A stretch of DNA of 64,000 nucleotides from positions 11,189,501 through 11,253,500 of the forward strand of contig CM037461.1 of assembly GCA_021014325.1 (NCBI GenBank). Direction: 5' to 3'. Below the pieces are notes generated by a model. The model was not told the DNA's origin. It worked only from the letters and a program-made list of their open reading frames with translations, and searched no databases. This stretch comes from Plazaster borealis. Its lineage: Eukaryota > Echinodermata > Asteroidea > Forcipulatida > Labidiasteridae. A program made the translations under genes and the position numbers. This document shows positions 33,851 to 44,676 of the stretch, one piece after another; within the stretch, counting starts at the first letter, position 1, and every line of letters starts with the position of its first letter.

Positions 33851-34259
33851 ACCCTCTTATGAATCGTCTATAGTAAGAGGCGAGACCCAAGAAACTTCTA
33901 ACCTCTTTGACATTTGCAGGGGTTGGCCAGTTTTTGATCGTCTCTACTTTGTCTTGGTCTGTGGCTATGCCATTTACGGATACTACGTGTCCGAGATACT
34001 TCACACTCTTCTTGAAAAGGAAACATTTCCCAGGTTTTAACTTCAGGTTAGCCCCCCGAAATCTCTTAAATACTTCTCTCAAACGAACAAGTTCGTCTTC
34101 GACTGTTTTTCCATAAACAATCATGTCATCAAGATAAACTAACAGTGTTTGCCATTGGAGGCCAGCAACCACTCTTTCCATCAGTCTTTCGAAAGTGGCA
34201 GGGGCATTACGCAGACCGAAAGGCATGACATTCCAGCTGTATAACCCGCCTCTTACCAC
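33780..34259 (-). pseudogene. C-terminal half of reverse transcriptase (Ty3/gypsy)
   Basis: Contains WNVMPFGLRNAPATFERLME, YLDDMIVYG (catalytic Asp pair), LKLKPGKCFLFKK..YLGHVVS and the thumb/connection FLGLASYYRRFI. The first half of RT, including the block with the first catalytic Asp, is absent: sequence upstream of the start jumps straight to the protease-RT linker. Confidence 0.9.
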
Positions 34260-34985
34260 AAACGCTGATTTTTGTTTGGCGATAGGTTGCTGACAGTCCG
34301 GTGTAAAATGTCATTGAGGTGCGATGGCACCTCAATGTCGCCATTTTCTTTTTGCACCTCAACTTTTGTGAAAATTCCAGCTGTCGTATCACAGCGTACT
34401 ACTCGTTTGTCCACCCCTGGGTTTAAAATCCTTAAACCCACGGTGCCTTGTCCTGTTTTGACAAGTGTTCTCGCGAGGACCAATCCTCTATTTGTTAGTT
34501 CCCCTCCATTTTCAACAGGTTCTATTATGCCTAGAACAACTTCTTCTTCATCTGTCTTAATGCAACCGGGCACTACAACCTCGTGCCCTGCGGGTACTGT
34601 TATAGTTGTTTCAACTACTATCCGGTAACAAAATGAGGAACCGGCTTGGTCCTTGCATTTTATTTTCTCTCCATTGACATTAAGTTCTAGAGAATGAAAA
34701 TCTAAAATTCCTCTAGCTTTGTAGAAAGAAATCCATACCTAATATTGCGGGAACTGGAAAGTCGGCAAATATTGCACACACCTGTACAACAGCTTGACCG
34801 ACTTGTATGTCAAGTTCAGCTGTACCCAATATGTTACCCATTAGGCTACCATTTGCCTGACGCCCATGCACATCATCATGTTTAAGCATCGGCCTTTTTT
34901 CTTCAGGGATTTTGTAATATACAGAGCTCAAGATAAGTGTATCTGTCTAGCCTGTGTCAATTAGAAATTGAACATTAGTTGTACA
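34253..34985 (-). pseudogene. aspartic protease and linker (Ty3/gypsy)
   Basis: Retropepsin fold: FLIDTG (active site) is followed directly by TAG at 34,947-34,949, a nonsense change at the residue after DTG. The same frame continues with the flap region and ends in PAILGMDFFL (the conserved ILG block). The linker 34,253-34,573 (VLGIIEPVE, RGLVLARTLV) leads to the RT deletion point near 34,262. Confidence 0.8.
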
Positions 34986-35057
34986 AACAAGGCCCTGAAC
35001 GTATAAACCTTGTTTTGGCTTTATAAGGGGTGGCGTTAACCTCGCTCTTTATCCCCT

Positions 35058-36727
35058 CTACTTTTGCATTTCGGAAATTCCCGTTTGACCCCAATTCTGT
35101 CTGTACGGTTTCCCCTCGGGCCTTTGGTTCAACCGTTGCTCGTTTCCCGAATACTTTTTCTGGCTTTGGATATTTGGTGAGGGACAATTCTTCGCAAGAT
35201 GTCCTCTTCCCCCGCAATTGTAGCAATTTGGATCATTGTGATGTGACATGTATGCCTTTTGCACTGGAAACTCAGATGTTCTATTTTGATATTGATTTCT
35301 CAGTCCATTGAATTCATTGAGTTGTGCGTTTACAACTTTTTGAATTTGGCCTACTATTTGATCGTCATTCTTTTCACTGACCATGCAGAATTTTGGTTTT
35401 CTTGCAACTTCCCTTTGAGATTCCATTTTCTCAAAATTTTCTGTGGCCATTGCTGCTCTGATAGCTTCATCAAGGGTTTTAGGCCTTGCCCGAAATATCC
35501 CTTCCCTTACTGATTGGCGCTCTATAGTGCTGTGTAATGGGCTCGCGCAAGGCGATCTCTCCCCTCCTCACCAAATTCAGGGGAAGGCAAGGATCACCAA
35601 TTCCCTTACCGCCTGACCCAACTCTCTCAGGGTTTCGTTTGAACCCTGTCTGCGTGACCTCAGTTCCATTAAGTAATTTTCTGCCATCTGGCCCGGCCCA
35701 AATTGGGCATCCAATGATTTAAGCAATCCCCTATATTGTAAATTGGGTTGCCCTTCAACATTGTCACAACAGCCTAACACCTCAAGTGCCAAACCCTTTA
35801 AACTTGCTGCTAAAAATATAGCGACTTGGTTATCGTCCCAACCATTGGCTAATTTGCAAGCCTCAAAATGGCGGCGATAGTCTTTCCAGGGCGTCTTACC
35901 ATCAAAACGATCAGGCGTTATGTTAGGGCGTCCAGTAGCCCATTAAAACGCCTGCCCCCCTCTGGGTTGTGGACTTGGTTGTCCCGTTGTTCAGAGGCCT
36001 AGGTGTGATAGCAGACGGATTCCCACTGTGCTCCACACCACATCCATATACAGGAGTGCACCTCTCGGTACCTACTGGAAGTGTTGTAGCACCTTCAGAA
36101 TATCCATTCCGGCCGTTTAAATTGGAACCCATTACCGGCCCCGGATACGGAGTACTAGCTAATGGACGGGCTTCCCCCGCCAAAAAGCTGGACAGATGGG
36201 TATTTCTCCCACCCCCTTCTTTAAAAAAACCTCTGTGCTATCCTCTTCAGGATTGCACTTAACAGGAAGGATTGCACCCCCTATCACGGGTGAGCACCTC
36301 CTTCTTGCATCTACCGAAGGTGCTACAACACCTCCGGTATTGTCATTCCGTCCGTTTAAATTGTACCCATTGCCGGCCCCGGAAACGGAATGCTAGCTAA
36401 TGGACGGGCTTGCCCTGCCAAAAAGCTGGATTGATGGGTAATTCTCCCAACACTTTCTTTAAAATAAACTTCGCCCTTTTCAGGACTACTGACAACTGGT
36501 TCATGAGTTATACCAATGCCCTCCCCGTTTGAGTGGGAATTGTCTTTACCATTAATCGAACGGGACTTGTCAAATTGCTGCTGGCGCCCTGAAATTTCAT
36601 CAATTGATAGTTGCAACTGATTTTCTTCTATTTCACCCTGGCGCATCAACTTACTAATTCTCATTTCTACAGTTTCATCCTCAGTGTTTGAGGCGGACAC
36701 ATCTCTATGACTAGACTGACTAGCCAT
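35058..36727 (-). pseudogene. gag polyprotein (Ty3/gypsy)
   Basis: Starts MASQSSHRDVSASNTED (ATG at 36,727), with a Glu/Gln-rich helix. A tandem duplication follows, then a capsid-like segment (SLDAQFGPGQMAENYLMELR, ETLRELGQAVRELV) and an NC domain with one CCHC knuckle (CYNCGGRGHLAKNC). It is broken by a shift near 35,577 and others in the duplicated part. Confidence 0.75.
36085..36440. repeat. 238-bp tandem duplication inside gag
   Basis: ctagctaatggacgggctt occurs at 36,155 and 36,393 with matching flanks on both sides for about 100 bases. Confidence 0.85.
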
Positions 36728-36803
36728 TATTATTGTGCTAATACAAAAAAATAGACCCACTATATCCAATAATACACACGCCTCTGTTACACGGGATTAA
36801 ATA

Positions 36804-36856
36804 GCGCCTCCAACGGAGGTGCGAACTGACAACTGAACAGCGCCTCCAACGGAGGT
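36804..36856. repeat. paired palindromic motif
   Basis: gcgcctccaacggaggtgc occurs twice 39 bases apart in the untranslated leader between PBS and gag. Each is an inverted repeat around CCTCC..GGAGG. Confidence 0.7.
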
Positions 36857-36997
36857 GCTGTGTAATGTCATATGTTGTAAAATGTACCGGCCAACACTTC
36901 ACGCTCAATAAACGAGGTAAAGTTGTCTTGAATTTAACAGTGTTTCCTCTATTTATATCACCTTCAGTCCGTAAATTCTATTTATTTGCCTTTAAAC

Positions 36998-37015
36998 ATC
37001 CTACTTCTGACCCCA
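36998..37015 (-). promoter_or_regulatory. primer binding site, tRNA-Leu-like
   Basis: Minus strand TGGGGTCAGAAGTAGGAT, one base inside the LTR end. I recall the tRNA-Leu type PBS as TGGTGTCAGAAGTGGGAT, which gives two differences. Confidence 0.7.
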
Positions 37016-37016
37016 T

Positions 37017-37632
37017 TGTGGCGAAAATAATTCTTGTTTGTTTCCTTCAGATGTAATTAAAAAGGAAAACGATCTTAAGCCAAGAAATTTTGGTCAAAGT
37101 TGGTAAAAACTAAAATCGCTAATTTTTTAAAACTAACAAATATTCGAGCGTCTGAATATTAATCTGTGGGGATGTTCATTTAAGAAAAATTCATCCTAAT
37201 TTAAAAGGCAGAGGACTCTGGCAAGAATAAATTTATTGTGTCTAAAAACACAAGAGCAGTACTTGCCCTTAATTCACACAAATCGCTCATCGGTTTAAAA
37301 CAAATAATTGGCAGTAATTTCTACAATAAATGGTGACGTGGATAGTCCCTTTATAAACGTTAAAACTACTGGACCCCGGCTCTCTCCCTAAGGAGGTGCT
37401 ATAGGAACAGTTACTAGATTGGGCCTCCGTGAGGTGCCCAATATATATATTACGTAGTAGAGCACTGAGCAGGGAAATAATATTTAATAAATACAACCGC
37501 AAAAATCACTTTATACGTGAAATAAATCAATGAGGTTTTTATCTTACCAAATGTGATGTAAATTATCTGTAGATCACACACTATAAACAATTCTGGATCC
37601 AGCAAGTTATGACTAGTAGCAATATAAATACA
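37017..37632 (-). repeat. 5' LTR of the Ty3/gypsy element
   Basis: On the minus strand it starts TGTATTTATATTGC and ends GCCACA, followed by the PBS. It contains a TATAAA box (ACGTTTATAAAGGGACT) and an AATAAA signal. It is 616 bp versus 644 bp for the inverted copy at 30,587-31,230. Confidence 0.85.
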
Positions 37633-37639
37633 GTGAAGA

Positions 37640-38425
37640 GTAGCCTATTAGTACGAGTGGGTGTTCTTGCGAGAGCAGCAATTTGACAAGTGACTGGGAT
37701 CTGTCAAAACTTTACCATATAAACAATAAACCCTATAGCAACAACTTGAACTTCCCGCTGCCAAACCGCGCCATAAAATACGCCCAATTATGCGCTGCAC
37801 TATTCGCAACTATTGCCAAAGCGCCACAAAAGAAGATAACCTGCGCCGCTAATTTAACAAGCCCAAATATCGCCAAATACTGCACGGTATGCACTGTGAC
37901 AAATACGAAAGCGCCCAATGCAAAATAAATACGCGCGCCCAACTGCATAAATCGCTGAAGCATGCGTGAGCCCAACTGCAATAATCACTGTGGCAGCCGT
38001 AGCCAGCTCAATACAGGGAAATATTTACACAGATTGAAAATAACGATTATACACAAGGTAAACAATAAGCAGTAAACTAATTTCCGTTACAATATGTATG
38101 CTACAGACTAAAACCCTCGTAAAACAAAATGTAATTAATGGTATGTCTCCCTACCCCTTAAGCAAGCTCACGGCTAGACCGACAAGCTGGGGAGTTCATG
38201 CCCCTGGGGTTTGTCTCTCTGGCCCTATGAGCAACCGGTTTCATTGATCAAAATGGCATATAAGTATGTGATGCACAAGGTTTTGATGAATAAGAGAGCG
38301 CCAATAATTTTGCAGTATCAGATATTTCTTGGGCTGGGCTGAATACACGATCAGCTCTTCACGATAAGGCCCCACTCATTGTAAAAATGCCATTCAGAAA
38401 GCCATAAACAAAAAGGAAAATAGTA
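37640..38425. other. no gene seen
   Basis: Contains GCGCC-rich short runs near 37,760-37,930 without a protein motif. Confidence 0.5.
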
Positions 38426-38434
38426 AGCAAATGT

Positions 38435-39590
38435 TTGGACAGAGCCCACACGACCTTAGAAACATTAACAAGGAAGTTACAAGCTGCAACTAAACAGAAC
38501 AAGAAAACACGCACACGCAATGAACTATTAATCAAGCAAAGGAACGCATCTTCCAAACCAAGATTCAAATACACCAAGGTCATCATCAAAACTGACGCTA
38601 AAGAATGCTGGCATTCCAGAAAAACGTGGCACTAGATAAATCAAGAGACACTTGCTATCCTACAACGCTGTGTTAGAAGAGCTAGCTGGTGCATCAAAGA
38701 TTACCAATTCAACAAAGGAGTGACAGATGTTGCACAACTTTGTGGTGCTAAAGTTCTCAAGAAGTATCAGCCGCTTCTATGGTCCAACAATCAAATGGTT
38801 TGGGCCGACGAAACCTTTCAAGGGCAACAGGAAACCTTGCTTGTTCTTAGATGCAGACAAAGCAACTCTGGACTTCTCTTCACAATGAAGTTAAAAGGTT
38901 TCCTTGCAAGAGATGACAACTCAAAAATGATGCCTGGGAAGAAAGATGCATGCAAGACAAGTGTGGGTTGCAAACAACAGAAACAATACCTCACTGACTT
39001 AACAATCTACCCCTAAAATATGTCACAGAAAATCCAGAGAAATGGCACGTGTCACTATCAGCATTTCATAGGATCAGACGAAACCTATGTCCTTACATCA
39101 AGTTAGTTCAATATGCGTCCCGAAATACATGCTTGTGTCAATGACACTCAAAACTTGTTGCTGAAACTCAAAGCTCTCTTTGGGAAATACATCAACCGAC
39201 AATCCAGATCAGTTCATCAAGGACAGCAATGAGCAAGAAGTAAATTTGGAACTTCAGTCAATCCAGACAGAATACATCGGCTTTGAGGAATGGGCAATAG
39301 TTGGGCAACAGTTGACAATAGAAAGCAAACAAAACTTCTTCAAGATTCACTCAGCAGACATGATTTCTGTGCAAGATTCACAAAGGTTATTCAAGAATTT
39401 TGGTGGCATGTTCTCCACGTGCAGAACCAATATCGTGCAATGTCAAAATGCAAAGAAGATTTGCCATCGGACACCTGCTTTGTCCACAAGGATTTTTCAG
39501 GAAACTATTTGTGTATTCCAATGGAAGAAGTACAAAGTGGGTACTGGGCACAAGACTCCGTCACCATTCTCCCCATCGTACTTTAAAGGA
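38435..39590 (+). pseudogene. relic of an uncharacterised metazoan TE-like gene
   Basis: Three plus-strand blocks. 38,435-38,635 is a Lys/Arg-rich coiled-coil piece. 38,640-39,016 contains KGVTDVAQLCGAKVLKKYQP and MVWADETFQGQQETLLV. 39,030-39,590 shows in changing frames NTCLCQWHSKLVAETQ, then VLHVQNQYRAMSKCKEDLPS, HKDFSGNYLC and EEVQSGYWAQDSVTI. I recall the last block (an N-Y-x-C then EVQSAYW pattern) from uncharacterised cnidarian and echinoderm proteins. Several shifts and stops make it a pseudogene. It ends about 90 bases before the big foldback element begins. Function unknown. Confidence 0.5.
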
Positions 39591-39822
39591 TAACAAAGGT
39601 AAGCTAGTCAACAAAAGTCTAGCTACTATCTCAGATGAGAGAGCTCTCAATACATCCACAGTACTCTCAGCTAACACAACGTGTTGTTAGAACGTTGCAC
39701 AATGTTGTGACAAGGTTGCAATTTTGTCGATGGGATGACAACCTTTTAACTAAGTTCCAAGAATGTCAGATCTTAACATGATCTTCAACCAATGTTGTAC
39801 ATTGGTTGCATGTTGGTAATTT

Positions 39823-39856
39823 GTGACCCACCACCCCAAAACCAGGCTGTAGTCGG
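39823..39856 (+). repeat. left terminal inverted repeat
   Basis: Starts GTGACCCACCACCCCAAAAC and ends with the block gtagtcgg. Weaker complementarity may continue further in. Confidence 0.9.
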
Positions 39857-40379
39857 TTTTTTTATAAGTCATATTTGTACACCATTGAATTGCTGGCATT
39901 TTCAGCTTCAAAATAAGATATAGTAGACTCGTATCGGTGGTATATTTTTTGAGATACGGCTTTTCAAAGTTCAAGAACTGCAAAAGGATGTTTATGAGAA
40001 AGTGAGTGTTAAAGTTTGGGTTGACTTTTTAACATTATTTCACTATACAGAATCATACTATCACCTTAGCAACCACCTAATTATGCTTCATGCAGACTTA
40101 TTTACTTATGCAAAGCTGTTAAGGAGGTCCATACCAACTTACAAAAAGACAAACCGAGTCAATACATGGAATATTTTTTGAGGTATGGATTTTGGGGACA
40201 TTATGATAAAACGTGTACTTTGAAATAACATCACTCCTAAAAATAGACGAAGACACTGATTTTGCCTGGTACATGTACATGAAGTGTTTTTCTTTATTCT
40301 TATGCTCAACAGACTGTTTATAGAATTAGAAGTTGGAAACAAGATATGAAATTAGCAACCAACAACCAAGTAACGAAAT

Positions 40380-40680
40380 CATTCCCCCCCCCCACCGGTC
40401 ACCGCCTCCTAAATTTTCCCCTAACTTACCCCCCACCCCCCCTAAATTACAAACTTCCAGGTTTATTACCAGGGTATAATGCACTCTAAACGCCTCAACC
40501 CCAAACAACCACCCAATACTCAAGTCCTCAGGTATGTCCAACTACCAATTCATCTTCTCCCTGGTAATCTATGCCGCCCCCAAAAAAAAAAAAAAACTCC
40601 ACAAAAAAGCCCCCCAAAACATGAAAAATAAAATAAAATAAAATAAAATAATAATAAAAAATAAAAAAAACAATACAAAA
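40380..40680. repeat. low-complexity tracts
   Basis: Poly-C (40,384-40,393), poly-A (about 40,580-40,596) and (aataa)n near 40,625-40,660, inside the transposon's 3' untranslated side. Confidence 0.75.
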
Positions 40681-40998
40681 ACTTTTAAAAAAGATTTCGG
40701 TTTTTAGTTTACAAAAATTAACCGAGTAACTGTGTTGTGGAAGGTTAAGCTATTAATCGTTGCAGCACCAGTGGATACAAAAGTTAGATTAACTGTGGTG
40801 TAACACCATTAACCCTATCATCACCCATTACCCAAGTATGACCCCAACACAAATCTTCACCCCCACCCCCCCAACCCATTCTCTGTCCACTTGATAACCA
40901 AAAACGCATAATACTTATCATCAAGTGGTGGTTAAAGAAGTTGGTTGTTGGCTGGAAGGATAATAATATTACCCCTAAACACTGCAATTCCCCTCCCC

Positions 40999-43930
40999 CT
41001 ACACTCGCAACCCAGCAGATGGGGCAGGGCAGACCAAGTCCTTGGTTTCCTCAGTGCAGAATGGTCGTATGTGTTCATACAGGTACTTCTGTCTGTCCTG
41101 GTCCAAGCCAGCCGGCTGGATCACATTCGGCAAGCCAGTGGGGAGTTCTCCACGCTGAATAACTTCCTCTGTGGATGGAGATTCAAGAAAGTTCTTACAC
41201 ACAATAACGTTGTGTTTGTCAGAGGTAACTTGAAAGTGATGCCAAATCCTGACTGCCTTCATCTTCCGGTATGCTGGGGTGAGAAATGATACCCAGTCGT
41301 ACATTGGCACAATAACAGTACCATCTTCAAGGCCTACTAGTTGCGGAATGTTAATCCTGCGTTCAGTAGACTTGGTAACAACATCGGCTATGTCTTGGAG
41401 ACATGACACTTTAGTTCTCCTAAAAAGACGTTTTAGGAGGCCAAAGCACCAGTCGGGTGAAAACTTAGTATGGCCAGCTGGCATGAATGCCATTCTTGCT
41501 GAGGCATTTTCTGTCAGTAGCAACCCTCCATGCAAGATACCAGAACATGTAGTTATTTTTGTTCTGCCCACTACAGTTATCGGCGTTTAGCTGCAGATGC
41601 CCTTCTCCAATACCGTACGTCTCGAGTAAGTGATGCACAAGACTAATAGTGACATTTGCACCTTTGCCACAACTGACACTCTCATCAATTAAATAATTGA
41701 CTTGGGCCGGAAAGCCTTCTGCATTCATACCGAAAATCTGACACTTCCTCGGTGTCTTGAAGAAGATGGGGCCGGGTTGAAGTGGGTCAGATGGGTAGTG
41801 GACTTGCTGTGCATAGTCAAAGCTATAATGGAATGTGGCATGCTGTGTCAATGGGCGAGAAGGACGAAGTGAGTTCAGGTCAAGGGATTTTACAACAAAT
41901 TTTGATTGCTGACACATACTTTTGTAATGATCTCTTTCGTCTGTAGCGTGCTGCAGGTGGATCTCATGTGCACGAAGAGCATCTGTCTTTTGTGCCTCTG
42001 GAACGTTGATTTGCCTCATGATTTTGTTATTGTTCTGTTGGCAAGTCCAGCACAAGTCGGACCGTGGCTTACAGATGACAACATACGGCAGAATCTCACT
42101 CCAAAATTTTCTGAATGTGGAGAGGGAGACCACGCGATCACCTGGTTCTGATGCAGACTTGTAGTATCTCCATACCGACGCTTTTGTCTCGCAGCTTGGC
42201 AGAATCTTAACATCATCCCTCTTGAAACCAGGAATGCGTCCAGGAAGAATGATGCTGTGCTGCTCAGCGAAGTTAAGAATAAATCTTGTGACCCTTTGGA
42301 TGTCCGTCATGTTTAGTGCTGTTTTGCGGCGACCCCCTGGCAATAAACAAAGAAAAAAGGTAAACTCAAATTAATAGATCTAAAACCAAAAGGCAATTTT
42401 TTATACATGCTAGCTGTGTAAGCGAAGACTGCCTAGTAATGTGGAGTACGCACACGCAGAAGCAAAAATTCTGTGCTAACCCATGAAATACGCTTGACGT
42501 AAGCGCAGAATTCCCTGCTTCTGTAAGCGCCGATTTTTGGCTTACGGTAAGCAGAGTTATAAAATTGGGCCCAGATCAATAACAGTTACATAAGTGTTTA
42601 ACTATCTATAATGAATGTTAAAATTTATACCTGATTTTTTCTTGCGTGGGTAGATTCCATGGTTGAGGTACCACTTCTTGAGATTGGTGAGTTTATCTTT
42701 TGAAATGGCCATCAGGAAGAGAAAGGTGTCTCTGCAAATTCTCTTATGCTCATAATGGAAAGTGTTGATCCTTGTGAGTTTTCGCTGATGATTGACACGT
42801 TTCGATTTCAGTGTTGCCTCAGATGTATTGATGCTGGTGCAGATGATTCCCAACAGAAACAAGTCTTTTTCAAAACTTGTCATGTCGATTACATTCAACC
42901 TTAAATTAGAACAAAATAAAATAAAAAAGTAAATAAAAAGTACAAACAAATTAAAACGTGTGCATGTACAATGTACATGTACATGTACTAATGTGCAATG
43001 CGTACACTAATGTTGTGTACTATTGGGTCGGGTTAAACTGACACGAAGAATTAAGGATTAAACCGAAACGTAACCAAAATTTATCTGAACTTATCCGTTC
43101 CGACCCAACAAGATGTTGTTTAATTTTATTCAAAAAATTAGTAATCCAAATATTACACAGACTATGCGACTTTAATTTTGATTATTTTATTCATACAATT
43201 ACAAGGCCTAGGCCTATGTTGTATTTTATGTTACCTGATACTGCTGATCTCTTCTTCGGTGAACTGCTGAATACATGGACTGCCGTTGTTGAGCTTACAC
43301 TTGCAGTGACATGGTTTCTCAGGAATGTCAACGAAGTCTAACATCTGTGCCGCCATTTCCATTGCCGCATTCTCTGGATCATGTGCTGCATCTCCACCTC
43401 CAGCTTCACCAAGCATGCCAAGGGCAGGTTCAGCAGGGACGTTGATGTCCTCATTATCATCATCCTCCTGCTCGAGGTCACGAGGCTATACACATAAGAT
43501 ATGAACATTTAATGAGAGCTGTTTCTGTGGCATAGATTGTCAGAATTTTTGGGGGGGAAAAAATAGGCCCTAACAAGCAACAAATAAATAAAACTGTCCG
43601 TTTGTTCAACTTGGAAGTTTCAAGTTCAGTTGAAACGCTGTACATGTGTTTACAAAATCATAGGCCTACCATTTCTTTTAAACAAAAACTTACCATTAGA
43701 ACATCTATCCGATCAAAGCCTAGTTCATCTCCACTACTGGAGTCGAGCTCATCGGTGTCACTTTCATCGGAATCAGAGTCATCAGAGGAATCTCGTTCAC
43801 CAAGATCTTGAAAATAATCTTCAATAACTTCGAGTACCGATGAGTCGTTCATCAACCCACACGATGCAGCATCGTTAACAAGTCTTGCAATTTTGTCCTG
43901 GCGATTGTGACAATTAGACTCAGAATCCAT
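40999..43930 (-). CDS. DUF7869-like putative transposase, four exons, one frameshift
   Basis: Exons (minus strand): 43,694-43,930, 43,235-43,485, 42,631-42,899 and 40,999-42,336, all with GT donors (ATG/GTAAGT, CAG/GTAACA, CAG/GTATAA) and AG acceptors in matching phases; about 698 residues. N-terminal acidic part (MDSESNCHNRQDK...), a Cys motif KPCHCKCKLNNGSPCIQQF, a helical region, then SDLCWTCQQNNNK. The core holds FHYSFDYAQQVHYP (Asp), LNADNCSGQNKNNYMFWY (Asp) and AGHTKFSPDWCFGLLKR, which I read as an RNase-H-like DDE-type fold. The third acidic residue is not assigned. One base is missing or extra in an A run near 41,508-41,512: the frame before ends at TAG near 41,465 and the continuation is one base over. 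The family name DUF7869 is from memory. Confidence 0.8.
42960..42992. repeat. acatgt microsatellite
   Basis: Repeating tgtacatgtacatgta in the second intron of the putative transposase. Confidence 0.8.
43022..43111. mobile_element. tiny MITE-like inverted repeat in an intron
   Basis: The ends TTGGGTCGG and CCGACCCAA enclose about 70 bases between exons 2 and 3. The flanks match poorly, so this is tentative. Confidence 0.4.
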
Positions 43931-44642
43931 GATTAAAAATCATCCAATAATGACTAAAGAATGCACAAATTTACTCAGTCTAGTTTGTGAATTCTACAAC
44001 TCCGTAAAAAAAGCAAATTGCAGCTACGTTTTTGGCTCAAAACACGACATGGAGCTGCACCGTACATGTACATGCACGAGCGTGGGGCCAACACAGTGTC
44101 ATTTCGCCCCCGCCAATAGCAGCGATTTGACGCGTAGTGCTGGGGCGAATTATTATCAGGTCTTTGCATCATAAGCAGTATTAGCCAATGGGGCGTTGCC
44201 ATTTTAGTCACGTGAGGCGTGTTGTCAAGCTGGCTGAATTTTGTTTACAACTGCGTCATAGAAAAGAAGGCCTGTGAATGGCTAAACTGAAATCACCCGC
44301 CAGTTAAAAATGCCATATTTGGAAATAAGATGATGTCATCGTTCCATTGATGTATAACATGCACCAGTCCCGCTATGGAAAAGTAACGTTGCAATGAGTC
44401 AAAGATCGCGATTTTGTTGTCGTTCGCAGTGAAAATCAGTTTTGTTTTTGTCCAGATTAGCCAAGCAGCTATGACAATAACTTCAGAAAAGTGCCTAAAA
44501 TATCACTTTCCGGAATTTTTGGGGGGGTTAAACTTGGACAACCGATAGAATAGATGTTTAACTACATAATTATGAAAAAAAAAACATTTCGATGGGAAAA
44601 ACATTTTTTCATTGTAAGTGCCGTATCTCAAAATGGCATTTG

Positions 44643-44676
44643 CCGACTTCCGCCTGGTTTTGGGGTGGTGGGTCAC
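44643..44676 (-). repeat. right terminal inverted repeat
   Basis: Complement starts GTGACCCACCACCCCAAAAC, differing from the left end at two of 34 positions. ATTT follows. Confidence 0.9.

Larger units (their letters stand above)
31912..37632 (-). mobile_element. defective Ty3/gypsy LTR retrotransposon
   Basis: Minus-strand order: 5' LTR, PBS, gag (CCHC), protease, RT remnant, RNase H, integrase, polypurine tract. RNase H preceding integrase is the Ty3/gypsy order. The element is inactive: multiple frameshifts, a stop beside the protease active site, a large RT deletion and no correctly oriented 3' LTR. Confidence 0.9.
39823..44676 (-). mobile_element. 4,854-bp TIR DNA transposon carrying a DUF7869-like gene
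   Basis: The 34-bp ends (39,823-39,856 and 44,643-44,676) are inverted with two mismatches, starting GTGACCCACCACCCCAAAAC. ATTT flanks both sides (39,819-39,822 and 44,677-44,680). The opposite arm of the host foldback holds the uninterrupted site with a single ATTT (51,943-51,946, complement), so the insertion is exact. The only gene inside is the minus-strand DUF7869-like gene, which makes it the likely transposase. An alternative reading is a TT duplication with ends starting TGTGACCC. Confidence 0.9.
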
